64,000 bases of DNA from Staphylococcus sp. IVB6240. GTDB lineage: Bacteria; Bacillota; Bacilli; Staphylococcales; Staphylococcaceae. Positions 29,305 to 39,668 of this stretch are shown one piece after another (position 1 is the first letter of the stretch; the number at the start of each line of letters is the position of its first letter). A model generated the notes under the pieces. It made no database searches. It was given only the letters and a program-made list of their open reading frames with translations, and was not told the DNA's origin. The stretch is from assembly GCF_025558425.1 (NCBI RefSeq), contig NZ_CP094718.1, forward strand, positions 1,116,001 through 1,180,000. Reading direction: 5' to 3'. Both the position numbers and the translations under genes were made by a program.

Positions 29305-30651
29305 ATGTCAACAGTTGCCTTTCATACTTTAGGGTGTAAAGTGAACCATTATGAAACAGAAGCAATTTGGCAATTATTTAAAGAAGCTGACTATGATCGT
29401 GTTGATTTTGAACAAAACGCAGATGTTTTTGTCATCAATACGTGTACAGTTACAAATACAGGGGACAAAAAAAGTCGCCAAGTGATCCGCAGAGCGATCA
29501 GACAAAATCCTGATGCAGTTGTTTGTGTAACAGGTTGTTATGCACAGACATCTTCTGCAGAAATTATGGAAATTCCAGGTGTCGATATCGTCGTTGGTAC
29601 ACAAGATCGTCATAAACTTTTAGGATATATTGACGAATATCAACAAGAAAGACAACCCATTAATGGTGTTAGCAATATCATGAAGAATCGTACATATGAA
29701 GAATTAGATGTACCTTACTTCACTGATAGAACACGTGCATCACTTAAAATTCAAGAAGGTTGTAATAACTTCTGTACATTCTGTATTATTCCATGGGCGC
29801 GTGGCTTGATGCGTTCTCGTGATCCACAAAAAGTAGTGGAGCAAGCAACACAACTTGTGCAATCTGGTTATAAAGAAATCGTATTAACGGGTATTCATAC
29901 AGGCGGTTACGGTCAAGACTTAAAAGATTATAACTTAGCGCAACTTTTACGTGACTTAGAAACAGTGGATGGTTTAGAACGTATTCGTATTTCATCTATT
30001 GAAGCAAGTCAATTAACAGATGAAGTGATTGATGTTTTACAAAAATCGTCAAAAGTTGTTCGCCATTTACACATTCCACTACAATCCGGATCTGACAGTG
30101 TATTAAAACGTATGCGTCGTAAATATTCAATGGCACATTTTTCTGAACGTATTATGAAATTACACGAAGCGTTACCAGGCCTAGCTGTAACGAGTGATGT
30201 CATCGTTGGTTTCCCTGGTGAGACTGAAGAAGAATTCCAAGAAACATACGATTTTATTGTAAAACATAAATTCTCTGAGTTACACGTATTCCCATATTCA
30301 CCAAGAATTGGTACACCTGCTGCACGTATGGATGACCAAATTGATGAAGAAGTAAAAAATGAACGAGTACACAAGTTAATTGAATTAAGTAATCAACTTG
30401 CGAAAACGTATGCGTCTCAATTTGAAAATGATGTGTTAGAAGTAATTCCTGAAGAAAAGAGTGCCAAAGATGGTGTGCTTGTTGGATATGCTGATAACTA
30501 CATGAAAGTTGAATTTGAAGGTGATGCATCACTTATCGGCGAAATCTGTAAAGTTAAAATTGATCAAGTGGGCTATCCAATCAACTATGGTACATTCCTA
30601 AGAACGGTTGAACATGCAAATAATCAATCTGAATTTGAAATGCTAGCATAA
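29305..30651 (+). CDS. mtaB: tRNA t6A37 methylthiotransferase MtaB
   Basis: Radical SAM enzyme adding a methylthio group to t6A37 of tRNAs that read ANN codons. Seen: the N-terminal UPF0004 cluster domain (LGCKVNHYETE, NTCTVT, VTGCYAQ), the radical SAM motif CNNFCTFCIIPWARG, and a C-terminal TRAM domain; 448 aa. Last gene of the dnaK operon. Confidence 0.95.
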   Translation: MSTVAFHTLGCKVNHYETEAIWQLFKEADYDRVDFEQNADVFVINTCTVTNTGDKKSRQVIRRAIRQNPDAVVCVTGCYAQTSSAEIMEIPGVDIVVGTQDRHKLLGYIDEYQQERQPINGVSNIMKNRTYEELDVPYFTDRTRASLKIQEGCNNFCTFCIIPWARGLMRSRDPQKVVEQATQLVQSGYKEIVLTGIHTGGYGQDLKDYNLAQLLRDLETVDGLERIRISSIEASQLTDEVIDVLQKSSKVVRHLHIPLQSGSDSVLKRMRRKYSMAHFSERIMKLHEALPGLAVTSDVIVGFPGETEEEFQETYDFIVKHKFSELHVFPYSPRIGTPAARMDDQIDEEVKNERVHKLIELSNQLAKTYASQFENDVLEVIPEEKSAKDGVLVGYADNYMKVEFEGDASLIGEICKVKIDQVGYPINYGTFLRTVEHANNQSEFEMLA

Positions 30652-30710
30652 AATTATAAAGTAATTATATAAAAAAATGGTTGTTATCCATAAAAATGTA
30701 AATTTGTTGA

Positions 30711-30739
30711 TTGACCGTGAATAAGATTTATTTTATACT
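30711..30739 (+). promoter_or_regulatory. Promoter of rpsU
   Basis: TTGACC, 17-base spacer, TATACT, giving a leader of about 65 bases. Confidence 0.75.
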
Positions 30740-30811
30740 AATTTATACATGGTGAGTAACTATGTAAATATGAAAAAAGTTTTTTTGATATTTGGAGGGA
30801 GGGAAATACAG

Positions 30812-30988
30812 ATGTCTAAAACAGTAGTCCGTAAAAACGAATCACTAGAAGATGCATTACGTCGTTTTAAGCGCTCAGTGTCAAAAAGCGGTACAATTCA
30901 AGAAGTTCGTAAACGCGAATTCTATGAAAAACCAAGCGTAAAACGTAAGAAAAAATCTGAAGCTGCTCGTAAGCGCAAATTCAGATAA
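30812..30988 (+). CDS. rpsU: 30S ribosomal protein S21
   Basis: Late-assembling small-subunit protein near the anti-Shine-Dalgarno site. Seen: [20 protein letters not shown] and the basic tail [14 protein letters not shown]; 58 aa. Start choice: GGAGGGAGGG precedes ATG 30812. The longer in-frame extension from 30749 would run through the leader and is not conserved. Confidence 0.96.
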
Positions 30989-31035
30989 ATCATTAATGTG
31001 TTGAACTCCCTCAACATTCAAAATTAATGATATAT

Positions 31036-31081
31036 AGAATCTCAACGATAGCATAATGCTACTAGTTGAGATTCTTTTTTT
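31036..31081 (+). terminator. Terminator after rpsU
   Basis: AGAATCTCAAC pairs with GTTGAGATTCT around an inner AGCAT/ATGCT hairpin; a long T run follows. Confidence 0.92.
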
Positions 31082-31172
31082 ATCCAAATTTATAGAGTTA
31101 GAGGTATGACTATAAGTACTCAGAAAATTCATGTATACTTAATAAAAGAGAGTGAGGTGAATTAAGAACAAG

Positions 31173-31871
31173 ATGGGTTTACATACGTGGATCGTCAGTG
31201 GGACGATTACATTTCAAGAAGGGATGCATCAATTTGGTGTATGGGTCACTTCACCAATGATATCTCTCATCTTAACCTGTCTCATCTTTCTTGGTTTTGT
31301 TTACCAACTGTATTCAAAGCGCATTAACTTTGCAGGTATCATATCTATTATTTCTTTCTTACTCTTATTACTAGGGTTTATTGTACTAGGAGATGTATCT
31401 GCAATTACGCTGTTGATGATTATAGTAGGAGTTATTCTTGTCATCATTGAACTTTTTGTGGTTGGTGCAGTACTAGGAATCATAGGCATGGGTCTGATCA
31501 TCTTTAGTTTAATCACAATTGGTGACAACTTATCGATGATGCTCTTAAATGTATTCGTCGCATTAATTTTAAGTATTATTGAGTGGGTGATTTTAGTGAA
31601 TATTTTCAAAAAAACAATTTCTTTATTTGAGAATGTCGTGTTAAAAGATTCTACAAATAAAGAATCTGGTTACACATCGCACAATGATCGCTCTCATTTA
31701 GTGGGAGAGGTTGCTACGACACTCACAGATTTGCGCCCGTCCGGTATCATTCTCTTAAACAATGAACGGATTGATGCGGTATCAGAAGGTCCTTTCATTT
31801 TAAAAGACTCACAAGTGGATATTGTTGAGGTTGAAGGGACTCGGGTCGTTGTAAGATTAACAAAATCATAA
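31173..31871 (+). CDS. NfeD-like membrane protein (short YqeZ form)
   Basis: Partner of flotillin-type proteins. Seen: 232 aa with an amphipathic N terminus, about four or five membrane segments (residues 25-150), and a C-terminal OB-fold NfeD domain ([26 protein letters not shown]). It lacks the N-terminal ClpP-like protease domain of long NfeD proteins such as B. subtilis YqeZ. GAGGTGA lies 12 bases before the ATG, a long gap, so the start is less certain. Followed by floA 16 bases later. Confidence 0.82.
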   Translation: MGLHTWIVSGTITFQEGMHQFGVWVTSPMISLILTCLIFLGFVYQLYSKRINFAGIISIISFLLLLLGFIVLGDVSAITLLMIIVGVILVIIELFVVGAVLGIIGMGLIIFSLITIGDNLSMMLLNVFVALILSIIEWVILVNIFKKTISLFENVVLKDSTNKESGYTSHNDRSHLVGEVATTLTDLRPSGIILLNNERIDAVSEGPFILKDSQVDIVEVEGTRVVVRLTKS

Positions 31872-31887
31872 AAGGAGATGGCAAAAT

Positions 31888-32886
31888 ATGTTTTCAGCAG
31901 GATTTATTTCTTTAATTATTATCGCAGTGCTTGTCGTTGTTGCATTAATGATATTATTTTCATTCGTACCGATTGGACTGTGGATTTCTGCATTAGCTGC
32001 AGGCGTTAAAGTCAGCATCGCCACATTAGTGGGTATGCGTTTACGTCGAGTTTCACCTAGAAAGGTGATTGGTCCTTTAATTAAAGCACATAAGGCTGGT
32101 TTACAAATCACAACTAACCAATTAGAATCACATTACTTAGCAGGTGGTAACGTCGACCGAGTTGTAGATGCAAATATCGCAGCACAACGTGCCGACATCA
32201 ATTTACCATTTGAACGTGGTGCAGCAATTGACTTAGCAGGTCGTGACGTATTAGAAGCGGTTCAAATGTCTGTTAATCCTAAAGTGATTGAAACACCATT
32301 TATCGCTGGTGTCGCAATGAACGGGATTGAAGTAAAAGCAAAAGCACGTATTACAGTGCGTGCGAATATTTCACGTTTAGTGGGTGGTGCTGGTGAAGAT
32401 ACAATCATCGCTCGTGTTGGTGAAGGTATTGTTTCTACAATTGGTTCAAGTGAACACCACACAGAAGTACTTGAAAACCCTGATAATATCTCTAAAACTG
32501 TTTTAAGCAAAGGTCTAGACTCAGGTACAGCTTTTGAAATTTTATCAATTGATATTGCCGATGTAGACATCAGTAAAAACATTGGTGCCGACTTACAAAC
32601 CGAACAAGCCATTGCTGATAAAAACATTGCACAAGCGAAAGCTGAAGAGCGTCGTGCAATGGCCGTCGCTCAAGAACAAGAAATGAAAGCACGTGTTCAA
32701 GAAATGCATGCAAAAGTTGTGGAAGCAGAAGCTGAAGTACCACTTGCTATGGCAGAAGCATTACGTTCAGGTAATATTAGTGTGAAAGAGTATTATAATT
32801 TAAAAAATATTGAGGCAGATACTGGTATGAGAGAAGCAATCAACAAGCACTCTCAAGAACAAAACAATACACCATCTGATCAATAA
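31888..32886 (+). CDS. floA: Flotillin-like protein FloA
   Basis: Scaffold protein of membrane microdomains. Seen: N-terminal membrane hairpin (residues 1-40), the central SPFH-like region [16 protein letters not shown], and the long Glu/Ala-rich coiled coil (residues 235-300, [19 protein letters not shown]). The 332 aa length matches FloA/YqfA. AAAGGAG lies before the ATG. Confidence 0.95.
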   Translation: MFSAGFISLIIIAVLVVVALMILFSFVPIGLWISALAAGVKVSIATLVGMRLRRVSPRKVIGPLIKAHKAGLQITTNQLESHYLAGGNVDRVVDANIAAQRADINLPFERGAAIDLAGRDVLEAVQMSVNPKVIETPFIAGVAMNGIEVKAKARITVRANISRLVGGAGEDTIIARVGEGIVSTIGSSEHHTEVLENPDNISKTVLSKGLDSGTAFEILSIDIADVDISKNIGADLQTEQAIADKNIAQAKAEERRAMAVAQEQEMKARVQEMHAKVVEAEAEVPLAMAEALRSGNISVKEYYNLKNIEADTGMREAINKHSQEQNNTPSDQ

Positions 32887-32899
32887 ATGAGGTGATCTT

Positions 32900-33511
32900 A
32901 TGAGTATGGGTTTCATTATTTTCCTCATTACAATCGCTTTTTCATTATTTAGCGCACTTGGGGATAAGCAGCATGAAAAACGTCAACAGCAACAACCACC
33001 TCGTCCAAAGAAGCATGTAGAAACACCTGAAAAAGGATTTTTTGAAAAAGTACAAGAAACTTTATCAGAAATAGAAGAAGCTTTCTCGGAACAAGAACCA
33101 GATACTGAAAAGCCAGTTGAGTCACCACGTCAACAAAAGCCGATTGAAGAACCAAAACGTCCTGACGTTGTACAGACTGAACATACAGCAGAACCGACCG
33201 TGTCAAGTCGTCGAAAAGATGGAGAACAACAACGTCAACGATTAAATGATATGGTTGCTGAACGTATGAATCAGCTAGATAATGAGTTGCACCGTGAACG
33301 TCAAAAACAACTTGCTAGAGTTGAGCGTCGTGCAAGAATGATTATTGAAGATGAATACTTGTCTAATCGCACGAAGCAAATCAAGTTGAAGGCTTTGATG
33401 GATACAACAAATGTAAAGAATGCTTCAGATAGAAAAATGGCTTTTTCAGATAATGAAGTGATCAATGGGGTTATCTGGTCTGAGATTTTAAACAAACCGA
33501 AACAATTATAA
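32900..33511 (+). CDS. Membrane-anchored protein of unknown function downstream of floA
   Basis: 203 aa that I cannot assign to a named family. Seen: an N-terminal hydrophobic segment (residues 3-20, FIIFLITIAFSLFSALG), then a Gln/Pro/Glu-rich linker, and a charged helical C-terminal half with RMNQLDNELHRERQKQLARV, likely coiled coil. AGGTGATC lies before the ATG and a terminator follows. Its position suggests a partner of FloA and NfeD, but this is inference. Confidence 0.75.
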   Translation: MSMGFIIFLITIAFSLFSALGDKQHEKRQQQQPPRPKKHVETPEKGFFEKVQETLSEIEEAFSEQEPDTEKPVESPRQQKPIEEPKRPDVVQTEHTAEPTVSSRRKDGEQQRQRLNDMVAERMNQLDNELHRERQKQLARVERRARMIIEDEYLSNRTKQIKLKALMDTTNVKNASDRKMAFSDNEVINGVIWSEILNKPKQL

Positions 33512-33519
33512 AATCATTT

Positions 33520-33558
33520 GAGCTGTGAGACAAAATACGTCTTCACAGCTCGTTTTTT
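33520..33558 (+). terminator. Terminator of the nfeD-floA operon
   Basis: GAGCTGTGAGAC pairs with GTCTTCACAGCTC, then a T run. Confidence 0.9.
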
Positions 33559-33618
33559 ATGTCTGGATGTTCTTTCGCAATAAAGTATTTATATCAAAAC
33601 GAAATAAGAAAATCATGC

Positions 33619-33683
33619 TATAATAAAGAGGAATATGAATAGGTTTATTTGTACCTAATCTCATTTTTTTGTTAGATTAAGGT
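33619..33683 (+). promoter_or_regulatory. phoH extended -10 promoter and structured leader
   Basis: TGC-TATAAT with -10 at 33619-33624. The following leader can form ACC-TAATCT (33653-33661) with AGATTAAGGT (33674-33683), or AGGT (33641-33644) with ACCT (33653-33656); the two are mutually exclusive. Confidence 0.45.
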
Positions 33684-33709
33684 CAACAATTATGTAAAGG
33701 AGCGACTGT

Positions 33710-34654
33710 ATGCCTGAAATTATTCAGATAGATGACATCCATCAAGCACAAGCGTTACTAGGCAATAATGATGAACATTTAACGCTTATTGAAAATGCAT
33801 TTGGTGTCATGATTCATGCACGTGGACAAGAGGTTGCAGTGAAAGGACAAAAGATACATGATGTCACAGCAGCTGAGTCTGTATTACGCAATTTATTAAA
33901 AGTCATTGAAAAAGGTGAATCTATCGCTGTAAAAGATGTTCAAGCAGCGATTAAAATGGCCAAAAATGGAACCATTGACCATTTGATCGACCTTTATGAT
34001 GAAGCAATTACAAAAGATGCGTATGGCAAAACCATTCGACCTAAAACAATGGGACAGCGTATGTATATTCATGCGATGAAACAACATGATCTTGTTTTTG
34101 GTATTGGTCCAGCTGGGACAGGGAAAACATTTTTAGCAGTCGTGTATGCTGCCAAAGCATTACGTGCAGGAGAAGTTAAACGTATTGTTCTAACAAGACC
34201 TGCTGTAGAGGCGGGCGAATCACTTGGTTTTTTACCTGGTGATTTGAAAGAAAAGGTAGATCCGTATTTACGCCCTTTATATGACGGATTACACACAGTG
34301 CTAGGTGTAGAACAGACGACACGATTTATTGAACGTGGTGTGATAGAAATAGCGCCACTCGCTTATATGCGTGGACGTACACTAGATGATGCATTTGTCA
34401 TATTAGACGAAGCACAAAATACAACGCAAGCCCAAATGAAAATGTTTTTGACACGTTTAGGATTTGGATCAAAAATGGTTGTAACAGGAGATAAAACACA
34501 AATAGATTTACCAAAAGGCGTTAAAAGTGGGCTCGTGGAAGCTGAACAACGATTAAAGGGACTTAAAGGTTTAAGCATCCAACATCTTGATCAAGCAGAC
34601 GTTGTACGCCATCCACTTGTAGGTCGAATTATTACAAGATATGAGGAGGACTAA
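33710..34654 (+). CDS. phoH: PhoH family ATPase
   Basis: P-loop ATPase thought to act in RNA metabolism with YbeY. Seen: an N-terminal KH-like region, the Walker A motif [31 protein letters not shown], Walker [10 protein letters not shown], and [10 protein letters not shown]; 314 aa. AAAGGAG precedes the ATG. Overlap-free, 2 bases before ybeY. Confidence 0.94.
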   Translation: MPEIIQIDDIHQAQALLGNNDEHLTLIENAFGVMIHARGQEVAVKGQKIHDVTAAESVLRNLLKVIEKGESIAVKDVQAAIKMAKNGTIDHLIDLYDEAITKDAYGKTIRPKTMGQRMYIHAMKQHDLVFGIGPAGTGKTFLAVVYAAKALRAGEVKRIVLTRPAVEAGESLGFLPGDLKEKVDPYLRPLYDGLHTVLGVEQTTRFIERGVIEIAPLAYMRGRTLDDAFVILDEAQNTTQAQMKMFLTRLGFGSKMVVTGDKTQIDLPKGVKSGLVEAEQRLKGLKGLSIQHLDQADVVRHPLVGRIITRYEED

Positions 34655-34656
34655 AC

Positions 34657-35130
34657 ATGTTCACGATTGACTTTAATGATCATACTGGCTTAGTGGAACA
34701 AGCATGGATTGATCAAATAGAAACATTATTAACGTTTGCCAAACAACAAGAAGGCATCGACGAGAACGCAGAATTATCTGTGAGTTTTGTTGATCAAGAA
34801 GAAATTCAAACAATTAATCGCGATTATCGAGATAAAGATAAAGTGACAGATGTGATTTCATTCGCTTTCGAGGAAGAAGAAGATGTATTCGAAGGGTTTG
34901 AAGGAGCTGAAATCCCACGTGTACTCGGCGACATTATTATTTGTACAGATGTTGCGAAATCACAGGCAGAACAGTACAATCATTCTTTTGAACGTGAATT
35001 AGGATTCCTTGCATTGCATGGTTTCTTGCATCTTCTTGGTTATGACCACATAACTGAAGAAGAAGAAAAAGAAATGTTCGGACGTCAAGATGCGATTTTA
35101 AACGCTTTTGGCTTAACAAGAGACGCATGA
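34657..35130 (+). CDS. ybeY: Endoribonuclease YbeY
   Basis: Single-strand RNase in 16S rRNA maturation and ribosome quality control. Seen: [23 protein letters not shown], and the zinc motif [11 protein letters not shown] near residue 122; 157 aa. AGGAGGAC precedes the ATG. Its stop overlaps dgkA by 4 bases. Confidence 0.96.
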   Translation: MFTIDFNDHTGLVEQAWIDQIETLLTFAKQQEGIDENAELSVSFVDQEEIQTINRDYRDKDKVTDVISFAFEEEEDVFEGFEGAEIPRVLGDIIICTDVAKSQAEQYNHSFERELGFLALHGFLHLLGYDHITEEEEKEMFGRQDAILNAFGLTRDA

Positions 35131-35465
35131 TTTCAAGATTTAAGTATGCATTTGAAGGCGGTAAGACACTGATCTTCAAAGATCGAAACTTTGTTTTGCA
35201 TATAATTGCAGGGATGATTGTAATTGTCCTCGGAATACTGCTTCATGTCGAACTGATGGAATGGCTGTTCTTATTGTCTGCTATCTTTCTTGTGATGTTA
35301 ACAGAAGCGCTAAACACAGCAATTGAATATACCGTTGACCTTGTCACAAAGGATTATCATATTGATGCTAAGAGAGCAAAAGATATTGCTGCATTCAGTG
35401 TGTTGCTTGCTTCAATCTATGCAGTGATCGTTGGCACGCTTATCTTTGTACCAAAATTATTTTGA
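35127..35465 (+). CDS. dgkA: Diacylglycerol/undecaprenol kinase
   Basis: Small membrane kinase; in Gram-positives usually phosphorylates undecaprenol for cell-wall lipid carrier recycling. Seen: three membrane helices and the catalytic [13 protein letters not shown]; 112 aa. It overlaps ybeY by 4 bases. Confidence 0.9.
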   Translation: MISRFKYAFEGGKTLIFKDRNFVLHIIAGMIVIVLGILLHVELMEWLFLLSAIFLVMLTEALNTAIEYTVDLVTKDYHIDAKRAKDIAAFSVLLASIYAVIVGTLIFVPKLF

Positions 35466-35478
35466 GGAGATGACGCAT

Positions 35479-35886
35479 ATGACATACACAGATAAACATT
35501 TTGAAGAAGTAAGAAAAGCACAACAAAATGCTTATGCACCATACAGCGAATTCAAAGTGGGTGCGTATCTTATTACAAAAGATGGACAAACGTTCTACGG
35601 AGCAAACATTGAAAATGCAGCATATCCTGCTACGATTTGTGCAGAACGTTCTGCGCTAGTTGCAGCGATGTCACAAGGTTACCGACCTGGGGATTTCGAA
35701 TCGATTACAATAACAGTTGATAGTGATGAAGTGTCTTCACCATGTGGTTCGTGCCGACAAGTATTGAAAGAATTATGCGACGATGAAATGCCAGTTTATA
35801 TGACAAACCATAAAGGTGAAATGAAGTCATTAACCGTAGCTGAGTTATTACCACTTGGATTTTCAGGAAAGGATTTAAATAAATAA
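35479..35886 (+). CDS. cdd: Cytidine deaminase
   Basis: Deaminates cytidine and deoxycytidine. Seen: zinc and catalytic residues in [13 protein letters not shown] (Cys-Ala-Glu) and [13 protein letters not shown] (PCxxC); 135 aa. Start choice: GAGGAG (35464-35469) is 9 bases before ATG 35479; the ATG at 35470 abuts it. Last base overlaps the era start. Confidence 0.95.
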   Translation: MTYTDKHFEEVRKAQQNAYAPYSEFKVGAYLITKDGQTFYGANIENAAYPATICAERSALVAAMSQGYRPGDFESITITVDSDEVSSPCGSCRQVLKELCDDEMPVYMTNHKGEMKSLTVAELLPLGFSGKDLNK

Positions 35887-36782
35887 TGAATGAATATAAA
35901 TCAGGGTTTGTTACCATTATTGGTCGCCCAAATGTAGGGAAGTCAACGTTTGTCAATAGAGTCATTGGAAATAAAATTGCGATTATGTCTGACAAAGCAC
36001 AAACAACTCGCAATAAAATTCAAGGTGTCATGACGCAAAATGATGCCCAAATCATCTTCTTAGACACACCAGGAATTCATAAGCCGAAACATAAATTAGG
36101 TGACTATATGATGAAAGTTGCTAAAAATACTTTATCAGAAATTGATGCGGTTATGTTTATGGTGAATGCCAATGAAGAGATTGGTCGTGGTGATCAATAT
36201 ATTATGGAAATGCTAAAAACCGTTAAAACACCGGTCTTTTTAGTATTAAATAAAATTGATTTGGTGCATCCTGATGAATTAATGCCAAAAATTGAAAAAT
36301 ACCAATCCTACATGTCATTTTCAGAGATTATACCTATTTCAGCATTAGAAGGACATAATGTCGATCATTTTATAAATGTGTTGAAAAGTTATCTTCCTGA
36401 AGGACCACAATACTATCCAGATGGTCAAATTTCAGACCATCCTGAACAATTTGTTGTGAGTGAATTAATTCGTGAAAAAATCCTTCAAACAACGTCTGAA
36501 GAAATCCCACACTCCATCGGTGTTAATGTCGAACGTATGATTCAAGAGTCTGAGGATCGCGTACATGTAGAAGCTGTTATCTATGTAGAACGAGACTCAC
36601 AAAAAGGGATTGTCATCGGTAAGGGTGGTAAGAAACTAAAAGAAATCGGGAAACGCGCACGTCTAGATATTGAATATCTACTTGGTTCTAAAGTGTATCT
36701 TGATTTATGGGTAAAAGTTCAAAAAGATTGGCGTAATAAATCTCAATTCATCAAACAGATGGGATACGTAGAAGACGAATAG
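35886..36782 (+). CDS. era: Ribosome assembly GTPase Era
   Basis: Binds the 3' end of 16S rRNA during 30S maturation. Seen: G1 [10 protein letters not shown]3 [11 protein letters not shown]4 NKIDLVHP, and the C-terminal KH domain with [13 protein letters not shown]; 298 aa. Confidence 0.97.
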   Translation: MNEYKSGFVTIIGRPNVGKSTFVNRVIGNKIAIMSDKAQTTRNKIQGVMTQNDAQIIFLDTPGIHKPKHKLGDYMMKVAKNTLSEIDAVMFMVNANEEIGRGDQYIMEMLKTVKTPVFLVLNKIDLVHPDELMPKIEKYQSYMSFSEIIPISALEGHNVDHFINVLKSYLPEGPQYYPDGQISDHPEQFVVSELIREKILQTTSEEIPHSIGVNVERMIQESEDRVHVEAVIYVERDSQKGIVIGKGGKKLKEIGKRARLDIEYLLGSKVYLDLWVKVQKDWRNKSQFIKQMGYVEDE

Positions 36783-36802
36783 GATATAAGGTGGGGCGAT
36801 AA

Positions 36803-37564
36803 ATGCTCGTCAAACAAAAAGGAATTATTATTAAAACCGTTGACTATGGTGAATCAGATAAAATTATTACGATTTTAAATGAACATGGTGCCAAGATTCC
36901 ATTAATGGTTCGCCGTGCAAAGAAAGTGAAGTCGGGATTACAGGCGACAACTCAACTCTTTGTCAAAGGTTTGTTCATATATAATAAATGGCGTGGTATG
37001 GGGACGTTAACTTCAGTGGATGTCATCGATAGTTACTATGATCTGCGTGTAGATTTAATAACAAATAGCTATGCGAGTTTATGTTTAGAAACAATTGATG
37101 GGGCAATGGATACAGATCAGGTTGATCCACAAATGTATGCTTTGTTAGAGTTTGCATTAACACAAATTGAGAAAGAGGTTTCAGCACAATTAATTGCGAA
37201 TATTGTTATGTTAAAATGTATGACATATTATGGTTTTGATATTAATTTAACGCAATGTGCCGTGAAGCATACAGAAGAGCCAGGTGAATTTGTAGGATAC
37301 AGTTTTAAATATGATGGTGTGATTTCAAAATCAGCAGCACATCTAGACCCATATCTTATGCCACTTAGTAACAAAACGCTGTACCTCATGGCGATTTTAA
37401 AGCAACTACCACTATTAAAAATTAACTCTATTTCTATTCATGATGATATTGTAGAAGAAATGTCGCAATTTATCTTATTGATATATAAAGAATATGCAGG
37501 TATGTATTTTAAAAGTCAGCGTATGATAAACCAATTGAGACGGTTTAATGCCACAATTGAATAA
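36803..37564 (+). CDS. recO: DNA repair protein RecO
   Basis: Loads RecA on SSB-coated DNA with RecF and RecR. Seen: OB-fold N terminus [19 protein letters not shown], then [12 protein letters not shown], and a helical C-terminal domain; 253 aa. A GGTGGGG sequence lies before the ATG. Last gene of the phoH operon. Confidence 0.93.
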   Translation: MLVKQKGIIIKTVDYGESDKIITILNEHGAKIPLMVRRAKKVKSGLQATTQLFVKGLFIYNKWRGMGTLTSVDVIDSYYDLRVDLITNSYASLCLETIDGAMDTDQVDPQMYALLEFALTQIEKEVSAQLIANIVMLKCMTYYGFDINLTQCAVKHTEEPGEFVGYSFKYDGVISKSAAHLDPYLMPLSNKTLYLMAILKQLPLLKINSISIHDDIVEEMSQFILLIYKEYAGMYFKSQRMINQLRRFNATIE

Positions 37565-37567
37565 TAT

Positions 37568-37615
37568 AAAAAGCATTGTAGTAAAGAGTCACCCTCTTAA
37601 TTACAATGCTTTTTT
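37568..37615. terminator. Bidirectional terminator between recO and glyQS
   Basis: AAAAAGCATTGTA pairs with TACAATGCTTTTTT around an inner AAGAG/CTCTT hairpin. A-run and T-run on the two sides allow it to serve both strands. Confidence 0.9.
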
Positions 37616-37641
37616 ATGGGGAAATATATTATAAATTGGAT

Positions 37642-37740
37642 TAAGAGATTCTAGGATACAGAACTTCGTAGTGTTTCAAAATTTGAAATTCAACTTTGGT
37701 TGCTACTCAAGTTCTGTTAAAATCCTAATTGTTTCTCTTA
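37642..37740. repeat. Long interrupted dyad downstream of glyQS
   Basis: Nested pairing over 99 bases: TAAGAGA/TCTCTTA, TAGGAT/ATCCTA, ACAGAACTT/AAGTTCTGT and GTAG/CTAC, enclosing two small hairpins (TTTCAAA-A-TTTGAAA and CAACTTTGGTTG). No T run follows on either strand. Candidate structured RNA, degenerate mobile repeat, or 3' stabilising element of the glyQS mRNA. Confidence 0.6.
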
Positions 37741-37757
37741 CAACCGCTTCTCATATA

Positions 37758-39149
37758 TTAAAATTTAACTTTTTCTGCTAAGAACGCATTTAATTCGCTA
37801 ATTGGCATACGTTCTTGCTCCATTGTATCACGGTGACGAACTGTCACTTGTTGATCTTCTAATGAATCGAAGTCAAATGTAATACAATATGGTGTACCGA
37901 TTTCATCTTGACGACGGTAACGTTTACCAATTGATTGTGATTCGTCAAAGTCGACTACAAAGTCTTCACTTAATTGTTCATAAACTTTAATCGCATCAGC
38001 AGATAATTTCTTGCTTAATGGTAAAATAGCTGCTTTATAAGGTGCAATAGCAGGGTGGAAATGAAGAACAGTACGTGCATCTTTACTTCCTTCAACACCT
38101 TCTTCATCATAAGCATCACATAAGGATGCTAAAGTGACACGGTCAGCACCAAGTGATGGTTCGATACAGTATGGAATGTATTTTTCATTTGTTTCTGGAT
38201 CGTGGTATTTAAAGTCATCACCTGAATGTTCACTATGTTGTTTCAAGTCATAGTCTGTACGGCTTGCGATACCCCATAATTCACCCCAACCGAATGGGAA
38301 GCGGAATTCGATATCAGTTGTCGCATTTGAGTAGTGAGATAACTCATCTTCATCATGATCACGAAGACGTAAGTTTTCATCTTGTAAACCTAAGTCTTTC
38401 AACCATTTCGCTGCAAACTCTTTCCAGTAGCTTTGCCATTCAATTTCAGTACCTGGTTTACAGAAGAATTCTAATTCCATTTGTTCAAATTCTCTTGTAC
38501 GGAAGATGAAGTTACCAGGTGTGATTTCGTTACGGAATGATTTACCAATTTGACCAATACCAAATGGCAATTTCTTTCTCATTGAACGTTGTACGTTTTT
38601 GTAGTTTACAAAAATACCTTGCGCTGTTTCAGGACGCATGAAAATTTCATTTGTTGAATCTTCAGTAACACCTTGGAATGTTTTAAACATTAAGTTGAAC
38701 TGACGGATGTCTGTCCAGTTTGCAGTACCACTTACAGGACAAGTAATACCTTCTTCTTCAATAATACGTTTCATTTCGTCAAAGCTTAAACCATCAGCGA
38801 TAAAGTTTTCGTCGCCTTTAACATTCGCCATATAGTCTTCAATTAATTTATCCGCACGATAGCGAATTTTACTATCTTTATTATCGATCATTGGGTCATT
38901 AAAGTTACCAATATGACCTGAAGCTTCCCAAGTTTTTGGGTTCATTAAGATGGCAGCATCTAAACCAACGTTATATGGTGATTGTGTAATAAATTTTTTC
39001 CACCATGCTTTTTTTATGTTGTTTTTTAATTCTACACCTAATGGACCGTAATCCCATGTATTTGCTAAACCACCGTAAATCTCACTACCTGGGAAAACGA
39101 ATCCTCTGTGTTTCGCCAATTGAACAATTGTATCCATATTTTTTTCCAT
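37758..39149 (-). CDS. glyQS: Glycyl-tRNA synthetase
   Basis: Class II homodimeric enzyme charging tRNA-Gly. Seen: [25 protein letters not shown] at the N terminus, the motif 2 region [21 protein letters not shown], motif 3 [10 protein letters not shown], and the anticodon domain with [16 protein letters not shown]; 463 aa. Minus strand. GAAGGAGTG lies before the ATG. Expression is under a T-box leader. Confidence 0.97.
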   Translation of the reverse strand: MEKNMDTIVQLAKHRGFVFPGSEIYGGLANTWDYGPLGVELKNNIKKAWWKKFITQSPYNVGLDAAILMNPKTWEASGHIGNFNDPMIDNKDSKIRYRADKLIEDYMANVKGDENFIADGLSFDEMKRIIEEEGITCPVSGTANWTDIRQFNLMFKTFQGVTEDSTNEIFMRPETAQGIFVNYKNVQRSMRKKLPFGIGQIGKSFRNEITPGNFIFRTREFEQMELEFFCKPGTEIEWQSYWKEFAAKWLKDLGLQDENLRLRDHDEDELSHYSNATTDIEFRFPFGWGELWGIASRTDYDLKQHSEHSGDDFKYHDPETNEKYIPYCIEPSLGADRVTLASLCDAYDEEGVEGSKDARTVLHFHPAIAPYKAAILPLSKKLSADAIKVYEQLSEDFVVDFDESQSIGKRYRRQDEIGTPYCITFDFDSLEDQQVTVRHRDTMEQERMPISELNAFLAEKVKF

Positions 39150-39171
39150 AGTCGTTCACTCCTTCAAAATA

Positions 39172-39355
39172 AAAAGTCCCAAGGAAAAGAAAAGTATTCT
39201 TTACCTTGGGACGAATTAACATAATAATCCGCGGTTCCACCCAAATTAGTGTCTCCACTCACTTTGATTCATTTAATTGTGTGCCAATATCAGTTGTTAA
39301 GCTTTCACTATCCTTAACTCGCTTTAAGTATCATTTTATGTTATCCCTATAAGAA
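39172..39355 (-). promoter_or_regulatory. T-box riboswitch upstream of glyQS
   Basis: Read on the minus strand: a stem I region with nested helices, the T-box sequence TGGGTGGAACCGCGG (39229-39243), and a terminator GTCCCAAGG..CCTTGGGAC followed by TTTTT (39172-39213). A GGC glycine codon at 39283-39285 is the likely specifier. Uncharged tRNA-Gly would stabilise the antiterminator. The 5' boundary is approximate. Confidence 0.92.
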
Positions 39356-39480
39356 AGGCAAGTGAAAACATAATTGTATATCAATAAATTAAAAGATATA
39401 ATAGAATTTGTAATAAATTGCCTTGTTTTATTTCAAATAGGGTATTGTTCAATACTATATTAAAAATTATTGTATTATCT
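39356..39480. other. Intergenic DNA between glyQS leader and ccpN promoter
   Basis: AT-rich; must contain the glyQS promoter on the minus strand, but I could not settle on a clear -35/-10 pair. Confidence 0.4.
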
Positions 39481-39510
39481 TTGTCGATAATTAAATATAT
39501 AAAATATGAT
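39481..39510 (+). promoter_or_regulatory. Possible promoter of ccpN
   Basis: TTGTCG, 18-base spacer, TATGAT. This gives a leader of about 150 bases. Confidence 0.5.
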
Positions 39511-39522
39511 GCTGATATTCAG

Positions 39523-39590
39523 AAAAGGAGGGAATTCTGCTATTTAATAAGCATGAGGTGAAGAGAAAAGTGTTTATATTTAAAAAGTAG
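39523..39590 (+). other. Strong ribosome binding site and short frame in the ccpN leader
   Basis: AAAAGGAGGG (39523-39532) is not followed by ATG, GTG or TTG at a usable distance. An open frame from CTG 39537 (or ATT 39534) reads LLFNKHEVKRKVFIFKK then TAG at 39588-39590. It may be a leader peptide with a rare start or a decayed one. Confidence 0.35.
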
Positions 39591-39668
39591 AAATAAATCA
39601 TCGTTGTGTGCTTATGAATGAAGTACAACCGTACACAAAATGATATTTCACCCCTTAAATAGTCAGAG

